The notes under the pieces were generated by a model. It searched no databases, was not told the origin of the DNA, and worked only from the letters and a program-made list of their open reading frames with translations. From contig NC_019738.1 of NCBI RefSeq assembly GCF_000317515.1, positions 6,970,001 through 7,034,000 on the forward strand: DNA of 64,000 bases, in the 5' to 3' direction. The position numbers were made by a program, and so were the translations under genes. Position 1 is the stretch's first letter; every line of letters begins with the position of its first letter. This DNA comes from Allocoleopsis franciscana PCC 7113 (GTDB taxonomy: Bacteria; Cyanobacteriota; Cyanobacteriia; Cyanobacteriales; Coleofasciculaceae). Of this stretch, positions 55,112-63,194 are shown in pieces.

Positions 55112-56170
55112 ATGTTGACTAATCTTAAGCTCGCTCCAAAATTTACAATACTTCTCTCCCTGGTATTTATCAGCGCTATTGCCATTAGTGGGGCAACTTT
55201 ATCGCAAACCACCCTACAAAGAGCTGAAGCGGATGTGGCGTATAAAGGCAAGATTCTCATGGGATTAATGAATTCCGTGAGAACTTATACAAATAATGAA
55301 ATTAACCCTCTTGTAGCGCCCAAGGTAGAAACATCTGAAAAATTTATTCCTCAAGCCATTCCTAGTTATTCGGTGAGGCAAGTCTTTGAAATTCTCCGGA
55401 AAGATTCAGCTTATAAAGATTATTTTTATAAAGATGCTGTAGTAAATCCTACGAATTCAAGGGACTATGTAGATGAGTTTGAAGTAGACCTCGTTAAGCA
55501 ATTTCGTGAAGACCCCAACCTAAAAGAAGTATCGGGATTTAGAAATCGATTAGGAGAAGAAGTATTTTATTATGCTCAACCGATTATTATTAAAAAACAG
55601 AGTTGTCTTCGCTGCCATAGTACACCTGAAGCTGCGCCTAAAAGTCAACTCGCAACGTATGGCTCCGAACATGGGTTTAATTGGGAACTGAATAAAGTTT
55701 TGGGTAGCCAAACGGTTTATGTTCCTTCTGAAGAAATCTTTGCAGTTGCCCGTCAGAATTTATCGTTAGTTATGGGCATTTTTATCGGAATTTTTGCCCT
55801 GGTCATTTTGCTGATTAATTATTTGCTGAAGCAGGCTGTGATTCAGCCTATTAGACCCATGGCAAGATTAGCCCAGAAAATTAGCAATGAGCAATTCATG
55901 ATGGAACAAAATGAAGAAGTCGATCTGGCTAGTCTGGAGAAAGTATCTAAAAAGTCTGACGAATTAGGTCAATTAGCACGACTTTTTCAACAGATGGCAC
56001 ATTCTATCTATGTGCGCGAACAAAGCTTTGCTGAACAATTGAAACAACTCCGGAATAAAAGCGACCAAACGAAGGCTCGGACACAAGCGAGAACCAGTGA
56101 AATGGCTTACCTTAAATCTTTGCAGGAAAAATCCCAAACGATTAGAAGCAAAACTAAAGGCTCTAGTTGA
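55112..56170 (+). CDS. DUF3365 membrane protein with haem c motif and HAMP-like linker
   Basis: The 352-residue protein has a membrane helix (about 9-30), an extracytoplasmic domain (about 31-215) of DUF3365 type with a CLRCH haem-binding motif (165-169), a second membrane helix (about 217-239) and a HAMP-like segment (about 240-295), ending in a short coiled coil. Related proteins (Tll0287 type) carry covalent haem and sense redox conditions. There is no kinase domain. Only 19 bases separate it from the 487-residue gene, and its stop region overlaps the possible TTG start of the WD40 gene. It may be a redox sensor for particle triggering. Confidence 0.82.
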   Translation: MLTNLKLAPKFTILLSLVFISAIAISGATLSQTTLQRAEADVAYKGKILMGLMNSVRTYTNNEINPLVAPKVETSEKFIPQAIPSYSVRQVFEILRKDSAYKDYFYKDAVVNPTNSRDYVDEFEVDLVKQFREDPNLKEVSGFRNRLGEEVFYYAQPIIIKKQSCLRCHSTPEAAPKSQLATYGSEHGFNWELNKVLGSQTVYVPSEEIFAVARQNLSLVMGIFIGIFALVILLINYLLKQAVIQPIRPMARLAQKISNEQFMMEQNEEVDLASLEKVSKKSDELGQLARLFQQMAHSIYVREQSFAEQLKQLRNKSDQTKARTQARTSEMAYLKSLQEKSQTIRSKTKGSS

Positions 56171-56175
56171 TTAAA

Positions 56176-58296
56176 ATGGCAGATAATCCCATCAGTATTA
56201 AAGTCTCTGCACAGGTACTTAAATTCAGACCTGGTGGCCCACCGGTTTCCTTTGAAGTAACCGTTGATAATGATAGCGATCGCTTCGCTTCATTTCAATT
56301 AGAAGTCGTGGCGGCGGGTGCTGATTCTACTCCGAGTTTTCGCTGGTACACCCTCTCCCCAGAAGTCAGTTCCAAAAAACCCCCAGGCGATAGTACCAAA
56401 TTCCTGGTGACCATTACGGATTCACCCGTACCGGGTTTTGCCGGCATGATGAACCTCACGGTGCGGGTTTTCTCCCTAGAACTCCGGGATGAGGAACGGC
56501 AAGTCCTGCGTCTGTATGTACAAGAAGGTACGGGATCGAAACCGTTAAAAATTGACCTGCCGGTGCGAAAATTCCAAGCGGCACCCGGAGAACAGGTGGA
56601 AATCCCCGTCCGGTTGCTGAACCCCAATCAACAGACAACGGATGTCATTCTCAGTTTCCTAGGGGTGGAGTCATCTTGGTTGCTCAAGGGTGCCGAACAA
56701 CGGTTGCAATTAGAACCAGGGGAACAAACTGAGGTAATCTTTTCCTGCCAACCTCCAGATGCGATCGCCCTATCTCCCTGTCAAATCTACCCGTTTACCA
56801 TTGAGGCAACGCACCACAAAGGAACGGTAGTTCGCGACCAAGGCACCCTGGAGGTTCTGCCGATCGGCTATGTAGATTTTAGTTGCACACCTCAGCAGCA
56901 GACGATCCCAGCCAAAGGCAGCAAGCGCTTCAGGCGTCGCACGGAACCGGTCACGTATGAACTGCAATTTGAGAATGCCAGTAATTTATGCTCCACCGCC
57001 AGCGTGCAAATTCAGGGTAAAGATTGGCAGAAATGCAATTTAGAGGTAATTCCGCCAGAGACAGAACTTCGTCCCGGTGAGACGAGCAAAGCTCTTTTGT
57101 TAGTCAGTAAACCCCGTCCCCGGTGGGGTATCCGAGAAAAACTACTGTTAGAAGTCACCGCTATTTTGTCTGATCGGCGGTTAGATTTACGCAATGATAG
57201 CCAAACTCTGGAATTACGCGTTCTGCCAGTTATCCCTTTGGCGTTGCAAGTATTGGGAGGACTGCTGCTACTCCTACTGTTATTTCTATTGTTTCGACCA
57301 TTTGAGGGACACACGGCGGCTGTATCCTCTGTGCGCTTCAATGGATTAGCCGATCGCGTGATTAGTGGTTCTGCCGATCAAACCATCCGCCGTTGGAATG
57401 TTCAAGGCAATCGCCTCAAACCCATGGGAGTGTTTGCACGGACGGGTAAAGCGGTGCGTGTCGTTCGCTTTAAACCGGTAAACAACGACATCGTCGCCGC
57501 TGGGTTGGAGAATGGGGAGATTCAACTGTGGGATGTGTTGGGGAATCGGAAAGAACCGTTAGAGTTCTTCTTTAATGAGAGAGATGACCGCGTTTTAGAT
57601 TTGGAGTTTACCAAAGACTCGCGCTATTTATTTAGTAGTCATGGTAGTGGTTTAATCTTGGCGTGGGATTTGGAAGGTGAAGCATCAAACTCCCTAACTA
57701 ATAGCAAAAGTCCTCTGGCTAAACTCAAATCTGACTTTGCTGTGTATGATTTGGCGGTAGTGGGTACAGGCGGAACCAACTTAGCGATTGGCGGACGGTA
57801 TAACCGATTAGTCGTGTGGGATATTAAGTCCAACAAAATCCGCCGCGTCCCCTATCGGCAAGGCGACCAAAATAGTTATATCCAGAGTCTTGCCGTTGCT
57901 GGTGATAAGCCGAATCTGATGGCAACGGCTGATAATCAGGGAAACATCACCCTCTGGGATATGCGTCAATGTTTAGCGAAGGATACTCAATGTGAAATTC
58001 TAGATGAATGGTCAACCGGTCATGGTGGTAAACCGGTGCGTTCTGTGAACCTGAGCAAAGATGGTTGCTACTTAGCCAGTGCTGGGGATGATGGACGGGA
58101 GATGCTTTGGCCTTTGACGATGGACGGTGCACGCGACCTCAAGTTCTTAAATGGCAGAAAACTCGATCAGGTTCCTACCAAAATTAATGATGTGAATCTG
58201 ATCTTACGGGGAGACGATATTCTCGTGGTGAGTGGGAGTGATGACCATGGGGTGAGGTTGCGTCGTGTGGAAAAGAGTAATACAGGTTGCAAGTAG
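56176..58296 (+). CDS. Ig-like, transmembrane and WD40-repeat protein
   Basis: From the ATG at 56176 (TTG at 56167 is possible) the product has 706 residues. It has three Ig-like beta domains in the first about 350 residues (SFEVTVDNDSDRFASFQLEV, IPVRLLNPNQQTTDVILSFL, YELQFENASNLCSTASVQI), one membrane helix (about 352-373, LALQVLGGLLLLLLLFLLF) and a WD40 propeller (about 376-700; VISGSADQTIRRWNVQG, NGEIQLWDVLG, ASAGDDGREMLWPL). There is no signal peptide, so orientation is uncertain. It follows the DUF3365 gene directly and shares Ig-TM organisation with the next gene. It is a likely scaffold in a membrane-associated complex. Confidence 0.85.
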   Translation: MADNPISIKVSAQVLKFRPGGPPVSFEVTVDNDSDRFASFQLEVVAAGADSTPSFRWYTLSPEVSSKKPPGDSTKFLVTITDSPVPGFAGMMNLTVRVFSLELRDEERQVLRLYVQEGTGSKPLKIDLPVRKFQAAPGEQVEIPVRLLNPNQQTTDVILSFLGVESSWLLKGAEQRLQLEPGEQTEVIFSCQPPDAIALSPCQIYPFTIEATHHKGTVVRDQGTLEVLPIGYVDFSCTPQQQTIPAKGSKRFRRRTEPVTYELQFENASNLCSTASVQIQGKDWQKCNLEVIPPETELRPGETSKALLLVSKPRPRWGIREKLLLEVTAILSDRRLDLRNDSQTLELRVLPVIPLALQVLGGLLLLLLLFLLFRPFEGHTAAVSSVRFNGLADRVISGSADQTIRRWNVQGNRLKPMGVFARTGKAVRVVRFKPVNNDIVAAGLENGEIQLWDVLGNRKEPLEFFFNERDDRVLDLEFTKDSRYLFSSHGSGLILAWDLEGEASNSLTNSKSPLAKLKSDFAVYDLAVVGTGGTNLAIGGRYNRLVVWDIKSNKIRRVPYRQGDQNSYIQSLAVAGDKPNLMATADNQGNITLWDMRQCLAKDTQCEILDEWSTGHGGKPVRSVNLSKDGCYLASAGDDGREMLWPLTMDGARDLKFLNGRKLDQVPTKINDVNLILRGDDILVVSGSDDHGVRLRRVEKSNTGCK

Positions 58297-58323
58297 ATGG
58301 GGTGGGAAGTTGGGTTTTATAGC

Positions 58324-58365
58324 AGAAGGCAGAAGGCAGAAGGCAGAAGGCAGAAGTCAGAAGGC
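58324..58365. repeat. Heptamer tandem repeat AGAAGGC, six units
   Basis: Six 7-base units, one with a T for G change (AGAAGTC). It is the reverse complement of the heptamer family at 52285-52368, placed between the WD40 gene and the Ig/TM gene. Confidence 0.9.
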
Positions 58366-58492
58366 AGAAAGTTTACCACTTGAATAGGAAAGTGACGGAA
58401 TCTAGAGAATTCTCTCTCAAGCGGAACGATTGCCCCTTTAGGGTACCAGCGAAGTGGTTCGCTAATTGTTACAGAAGCCAGGAGTCACAAGG

Positions 58493-61408
58493 ATGGCGAG
58501 GAAGACGCCCGATTTCGGTTCTATAGGGACAGAACGCCAAGAGGATAAAGGTCTAAGCATGGCTGATATCCTCATGTTGCCTGACTCTCAACGGCGGGTT
58601 GTGCAATGGATGATGCGCCAGGGAGACTGCGCGTTGCACGATGTCGCGGCGAATACGGAGCAGGATGAGGGAGATGCGGCGATCGCACTGTACGATTTGA
58701 TGGAGCAGGGTTATGTCCAAGAAATAGAAGTCGATGGTGAGACACTCTACCGAATTCGCCTTGCTTCTAAAGAAGGCATCAAGCAGTTACCTCAAACCAT
58801 CCAGCAAGCGCTAGCACCAGGTAAACCCCTGGCGGTGATTCCTAATCCATCGGGAGATTCTTCCGTCATCGCTGGGTCAACGTTTGAGTTGTGTGTCACT
58901 GTCAGTAATAAGGGGAATCAGAGTGCCTTAATCGATATCTATATTGATGAAGTGTCGCAGATGCTGCGTCAGTGGTGTGATTCGCCTTTTGAACGGCTGG
59001 CGTTAAGTCCCAAATCCACGAGTGAGGTGGTGTTTCAGTTTCAGGTACCGCCGCAAACGTTACCGGGTACTTTTCACTACCAGCTAGTCGTCGATGCGCC
59101 GCAGCATTATCCGGAAGATACTCCGATTCGTTACTCCCAGCGCCTGCAAATTTTGTCGGCAATTGAGGATGCGGTAACGGTTAGCGACCCCACGTTTACG
59201 GTTATCCCCGCGACGAGTTCTGTTGCACCCCTTGTGGTTCAACCGGGACAACCGCTCCAAGTTACAGTTTTAGTGGATAACCGCTCTGATCGGGTAGACC
59301 GTTTTTGGCTCAGTTGTTCGGATTTGCAGGAAAGCTGGTTTACCGTCCGCTACCCGGAAGGCTTACAGTTACCGGGTTTAGTGACGGCGAGTGATGGGTT
59401 AGACCTTAACCCTGGTGCGAAGGGCGAAATTGTGCTGCTGTTGCACCCGCCACTCAATGCGCTAGCGGGGAATTACTTTGCCACCCTCCGCTTACAATCG
59501 GCTAATCATCTGGATGCGGTACTGCTGGATGTCATCTACCTCCAGGTTCTCCCGGTTTACCTGATTACAGTTGAGCTTCGCACACTCTTGGGTCAGGTGA
59601 AACGGTCGGCTGGATTGTTTGAAGTGCGGTTGACGAATGCGGGGAATACGGAACGGGATATTATCGTCCGCACGATTAGTTTTGATGAAGACAACCTGTG
59701 TACCTATACTTTGGAACCGGTTGAGGTTCGGATATTGCCGGGATCGGTGGGGATTGTTGCCCTAGAGGTAGAACCGACTCAGTGGTGGCGTCGTCCAATT
59801 TATGGGGGTGGCCGACTGATCCACTTTGGCGTCGAACTCGAAGACCCAAGGTTACTGCCTGTGCCGAACGATTTGCCCCAAGGTGCTTTGCTGTGGGAGG
59901 CGCGTCCGTGGTGGCAGTTTCTGCTGGTGTTGTTAGCTGGGGTTGGGACGATTGCCGCGATCGCATTTCTGATTTGGTGGCTGTTTTTTCGTCCCCCTGC
60001 TCCCCCCAAGATTGTAGAATTCTCCTCAGATAACCCAGCTTACCAAGAGGCAGAGGGTGATTTTGTTCAGCTCAATTGGCAAATTCGTAACCCCCGACAA
60101 ATTCAGGCGATCGCATTAACAGGTCAGTCGCCGGATGGGTCAGCTTCTGTAAAACCGGTCACTTACGATTTCAGCAAAGGTGTTCCCAACCCGCTCAAAG
60201 AATTTTGCATTATCCGAGCGATGCTAATTTGTAAACATGTCCGCACGGAAGCACGTCAAGCTGGGGATTATGTGTTTGAACTTAAAGTTTTTTCTAAACA
60301 GAAAAAAGACGCGGCTGTCGATTCTCTGAAAACTAATACGGTTAAAATTCAATCCGTTGAACCCCCAAAAATTAGCGAATTTATATCAACAAAACCCGTT
60401 TACCAAGAGGCAAGTGTTAGCAGTAGGGGCGGTGTCCCCGTGCCCGCCCAGAAGCCAGGAGCTAATTCTCCCTCTGAAGATATGATTCTCCTGAATTGGA
60501 AGATTAACAACCCAGAACAACTTCAAGAATTAAGACTCATTGCTCGATTACCTGATGGGTCAGCCGTGAGTGGATTACGACCTTTCATCTTCAGTCAAGG
60601 GATTCCGAAAGAACTACAAGAATTTTGTCAATTGCCCCAGGAACTAATTTGTAAAAATCTACCAACAGGCATTCGCAAACCCGGTGATTATATCTTTGAA
60701 CTAATAGCCATTCCCAAAAAAGGAGAGGGAGAAAAACCCATCTCAGCCAAGACAGATATCATTAAAATTTTACCGAATATAGTCCCGATTAAAATTGTCG
60801 CCTTCAAAGTCAATGGTAAAGATGCGGGGGGTAAATATTTGGTTCCGATTAATCCCGAAAACCCGATCAAACCCCTCGTTTTAACCTGGCAAGTAGAGGG
60901 AGGGAAAGATATGAAAGTGGAGATTCTGCCTGCGCCGGGAACGGTTCCGCCTGTGGGTGCGGTCGCCTATCCCTTAAGTCAGCAACCTTCTAGTGAAACG
61001 GTGACACTTAAAGTAACCAGTGGTGCAGGTCAAGAATTCAGCCGATCGGTTACATTTGAAACGGTTATCCCGCCACAACCTGAACCTGCCGCGACTCCCG
61101 CACCACCGACTCAACAAATACCCATGCGTCCTCCAGGACTACCCACACTCTCCCCAACTCCTCCTGCACCACCCCCCCCATCCCCGTTACTCCTTCCCTC
61201 TCCAACCTCTACTTCTCAAACACCTTTACCATCATCCTCACCGGAGAGTTCCCCCTCTTCCTCACCCGCCGGTTCCCCCTCACCTGGAGGTTCACCCTCA
61301 CCTTCGCCCTTACTCTCACCTTCGCCCTTACTCTCACCTGGTGGTTCGCCGTCACCTTCCGACCCGGATACCCTCTCCCCCTCTGAACTACCGCCTCGCT
61401 TTGATTAG
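58493..61408 (+). CDS. Winged-helix, Ig-like, transmembrane protein with Pro-rich tail
   Basis: The ATG at 58493 has AGGAG 9 bases upstream; an in-frame TTG at 58466 is less likely. The 971-residue product has a winged-helix-like N-terminus (about 20-95, LPDSQRRVVQWMMRQGDCAL, LYDLMEQGYVQEIEVDGETL), several Ig-like domains (about 120-460), a membrane helix (about 473-500) and two related domains of about 110 residues (beginning PPKIVEF and PPKISEF) plus a third (PIKIVAF). The tail from about 865 is Pro/Ser-rich with SPSP repeats. The order cytosolic winged helix and Ig domains, then membrane, then exposed Ig/tail is plausible. It may anchor the CIS to a membrane. Confidence 0.82.
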   Translation: MARKTPDFGSIGTERQEDKGLSMADILMLPDSQRRVVQWMMRQGDCALHDVAANTEQDEGDAAIALYDLMEQGYVQEIEVDGETLYRIRLASKEGIKQLPQTIQQALAPGKPLAVIPNPSGDSSVIAGSTFELCVTVSNKGNQSALIDIYIDEVSQMLRQWCDSPFERLALSPKSTSEVVFQFQVPPQTLPGTFHYQLVVDAPQHYPEDTPIRYSQRLQILSAIEDAVTVSDPTFTVIPATSSVAPLVVQPGQPLQVTVLVDNRSDRVDRFWLSCSDLQESWFTVRYPEGLQLPGLVTASDGLDLNPGAKGEIVLLLHPPLNALAGNYFATLRLQSANHLDAVLLDVIYLQVLPVYLITVELRTLLGQVKRSAGLFEVRLTNAGNTERDIIVRTISFDEDNLCTYTLEPVEVRILPGSVGIVALEVEPTQWWRRPIYGGGRLIHFGVELEDPRLLPVPNDLPQGALLWEARPWWQFLLVLLAGVGTIAAIAFLIWWLFFRPPAPPKIVEFSSDNPAYQEAEGDFVQLNWQIRNPRQIQAIALTGQSPDGSASVKPVTYDFSKGVPNPLKEFCIIRAMLICKHVRTEARQAGDYVFELKVFSKQKKDAAVDSLKTNTVKIQSVEPPKISEFISTKPVYQEASVSSRGGVPVPAQKPGANSPSEDMILLNWKINNPEQLQELRLIARLPDGSAVSGLRPFIFSQGIPKELQEFCQLPQELICKNLPTGIRKPGDYIFELIAIPKKGEGEKPISAKTDIIKILPNIVPIKIVAFKVNGKDAGGKYLVPINPENPIKPLVLTWQVEGGKDMKVEILPAPGTVPPVGAVAYPLSQQPSSETVTLKVTSGAGQEFSRSVTFETVIPPQPEPAATPAPPTQQIPMRPPGLPTLSPTPPAPPPPSPLLLPSPTSTSQTPLPSSSPESSPSSSPAGSPSPGGSPSPSPLLSPSPLLSPGGSPSPSDPDTLSPSELPPRFD

Positions 61409-61472
61409 ATTTTGAAGAATAGGACTGATACCATTTCAATTTTTATAACCAAAATCAAATAAAGTTTCTAAT

Positions 61473-62045
61473 CTAAATATTCCCTGGTTTCAGCCAGCCA
61501 AATAACTCACCAACGCTTAACTTTAAATCTGCCATAAATTCTGGAGTTGGAATTAACTGCTCTGTCTCTTGCAAAAATATGGGTTGTTGAGAAGCAGGAT
61601 AGGCAAACACAGATTTCTCTGCCGGATCGATTAGCCAACCCATCTGACAACCTGAATTGAGACAATGCAGAATATTACTGATTACTTTGGTTTGGTTTTG
61701 GTCTGGGGATAAGATCTCAATTGTCCAGTCTGGATGAGCGGCGAAAAAATTTGCAATATCACCTTCTTCATCCAAGGGAATACGATTCCAAGTAAAAATA
61801 GCAATATCCGGTACGATGGAGCGCCCACCAAAGGTACACCGTAGTTCTGGAAGGGCTAGAGCAATCTTTGGTTTTTCAACAATATTATTAATGACGGTTA
61901 CCAGCCGACCTTGTAATTTACTATGTTTTCCTTGGGGCATTGGTTTTTGAATGACTTGACCATTGATGTATTCACTAGCAGGTTCAGTTTCTGGTAGTTG
62001 CAAAAACTCTGCTAGGGTTAATGGTTTCGTAGGGATTTGAACCAT
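61473..62045 (-). CDS. Uma2-family (DUF820) endonuclease-like protein
   Basis: The 190-residue protein follows the Uma2 pattern: LTLAEFLQLPETEPASEYIN near the start, then GRLVTVINNIV, SIVPDIAIFTWNRIP with the catalytic-type Asp, DWTIEILSPDQNQTKVISNI with the Glu, and QMGWLIDPAEKSVFAYP. This is a PD-(D/E)XK nuclease-like fold, very abundant in cyanobacteria. No partner gene is evident. Biological role is unknown; it is convergent with the preceding Ig/TM gene. Confidence 0.9.
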   Translation of the reverse strand: MVQIPTKPLTLAEFLQLPETEPASEYINGQVIQKPMPQGKHSKLQGRLVTVINNIVEKPKIALALPELRCTFGGRSIVPDIAIFTWNRIPLDEEGDIANFFAAHPDWTIEILSPDQNQTKVISNILHCLNSGCQMGWLIDPAEKSVFAYPASQQPIFLQETEQLIPTPEFMADLKLSVGELFGWLKPGNI

Positions 62046-62183
62046 AGTTTCAAGCTCTGATGCCGAATATATTGATTATCTCAATTTTCTATTAATAGTA
62101 GCGAAATGAACGGGAGGTTAGGATAGCGATCGGATTTTGAAATTGGACTTTTAGGTTATATTATATCTTGCTTGCACCAAGCC

Positions 62184-62312
62184 CTGGCGATTGAAATCGC
62201 GGCTATATAAATAAAGTCCGCCTACGCGGACTAACGTAAAATGAAGGGTTTTGAAGCCTGCCTCCGCAGGCTTTGTTTGTGTAGCCCCAGACTTCCAATC
62301 TGTGGGTGATAA
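62184..62312. repeat. Structured interspersed repeat with three hairpins
   Basis: Three adjacent hairpins are seen: GCGATTGAAATCGC, AGTCCGCCTACGCGGACT and AGCCTGCCTCCGCAGGCT. Runs such as GGCGATTGAAATCGCGGCTA are familiar in many cyanobacterial genomes as a dispersed repeat. It ends near GTGGGTGATAA. Confidence 0.7.
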
Positions 62313-62522
62313 GGTGCAAGATCTGATAATAACAAAATTAAAGATCAGCCACCAAGTGGATATCGGTCTGAGATGCCTGTAGATGAACAAGTATTGGAAA
62401 AAATCTTAGCCACACACTTCTGCTCTACTGGAATGTTCGATGATGATTATGATAGCTTTCTAAAGTCAAGAGCTAAATTAATTTTGGCAAGAGCCGAAGA
62501 GCTATCACAGTGCGATCGCTAG
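62313..62522 (+). pseudogene. Truncated coding fragment, C-terminal end only
   Basis: An open frame from 62313 to TAG at 62520-62522 reads SDNNKIKDQPPSGYRSEMPV and LEKILATHFCSTGMFDDDYD, then SFLKSRAKLILARAEEL. An internal ATG at 62373 gives 49 residues. It resembles the end of larger DUF262-like proteins (FLEDRAKLILERA type), but I hold that loosely. The 5' part is missing and its place is taken by the interspersed repeat, so repeat insertion or deletion may have truncated the gene. Confidence 0.4.
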
Positions 62523-62565
62523 CTTTTCTTGTCATCACACTCTGATAATTTCAATCCTGCAACGT

Positions 62566-63141
62566 CTAATCAGGGAATGCAAATCCTGTGCGAGGATCGC
62601 GGATATAAAGCCCTAGAACTAACGATTCCATCACCGTTTCCCATACGGGAATCAGGCGCTCGGCATCATCTGCCCAATAGTCAAACGTAATCAAACACTG
62701 AACTCCAGAACCTAACCCAATAGCAATTCGGGAATAGGCTTCGCGGTTTTCTTGAGGGTCAATAAATTTGATTTGACTCCAAACGATGCGGGCTGTTTGG
62801 CGCTTCAATTGAATCACTTCTCCTCGCTCGATTACATTCCGCTTCTCCTCTCGAATCGTCTTTTTTAATAGCGATACTAAGGGAAACTCTGCCCAGTTGC
62901 CAGGGGGTAGCAAATTAAAGGAAGCTTCTAAGCGACAGTCATCATTCGGCGGCTTTTTGTCGAGAAACCGGAACGACTTTGTATCCGGTTCAAAATGCCA
63001 ATCTTCGGGCACATCGAAGCGCAACGCTCCTCGCCCTGCGACAAAGATCCGAGTTCCTGGCTTTGATTCCCAGTTGTGGTCTTCTTTGAGTTCTAGAGTT
63101 TCCTTAATCCATTGGAGATTATGCTTTTTGCGTTTAGCCAT
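62566..63141 (-). CDS. Conserved hypothetical protein, 191 residues
   Basis: The protein starts MAKRKKHNLQWIKETLELKE and has VAGRGALRFDVPEDWHFEPD, DDCRLEASFNLLPPGNWAEF, RQTARIVWSQIKFIDPQENR, AYSRIAIGLGSGVQCLITFD and VWETVMESLVLGLYI. The alternating beta pattern, with a closing helix bearing VWETVMESL, resembles PsbP/DUF1795-like small folds, but there is no signal peptide. No catalytic motif is visible. It lies 54 bases downstream of the methyltransferase-HIT gene on the same strand and may be co-transcribed. Confidence 0.75.
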   Translation of the reverse strand: MAKRKKHNLQWIKETLELKEDHNWESKPGTRIFVAGRGALRFDVPEDWHFEPDTKSFRFLDKKPPNDDCRLEASFNLLPPGNWAEFPLVSLLKKTIREEKRNVIERGEVIQLKRQTARIVWSQIKFIDPQENREAYSRIAIGLGSGVQCLITFDYWADDAERLIPVWETVMESLVLGLYIRDPRTGFAFPD

Positions 63142-63194
63142 AGCAACTCCATGTGTTGACCTCTTTCTTATTTTGCCGTGTCTGGCTCAAGAAC

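Larger units (their letters stand above)
62046..62565. other. Intergenic region with interspersed repeat and truncated gene
   Basis: After a short A/T-rich segment, an interspersed repeat (62184-62312) abuts a truncated coding fragment (62313-62522), both described separately. Nothing else is recognised. Confidence 0.6.
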
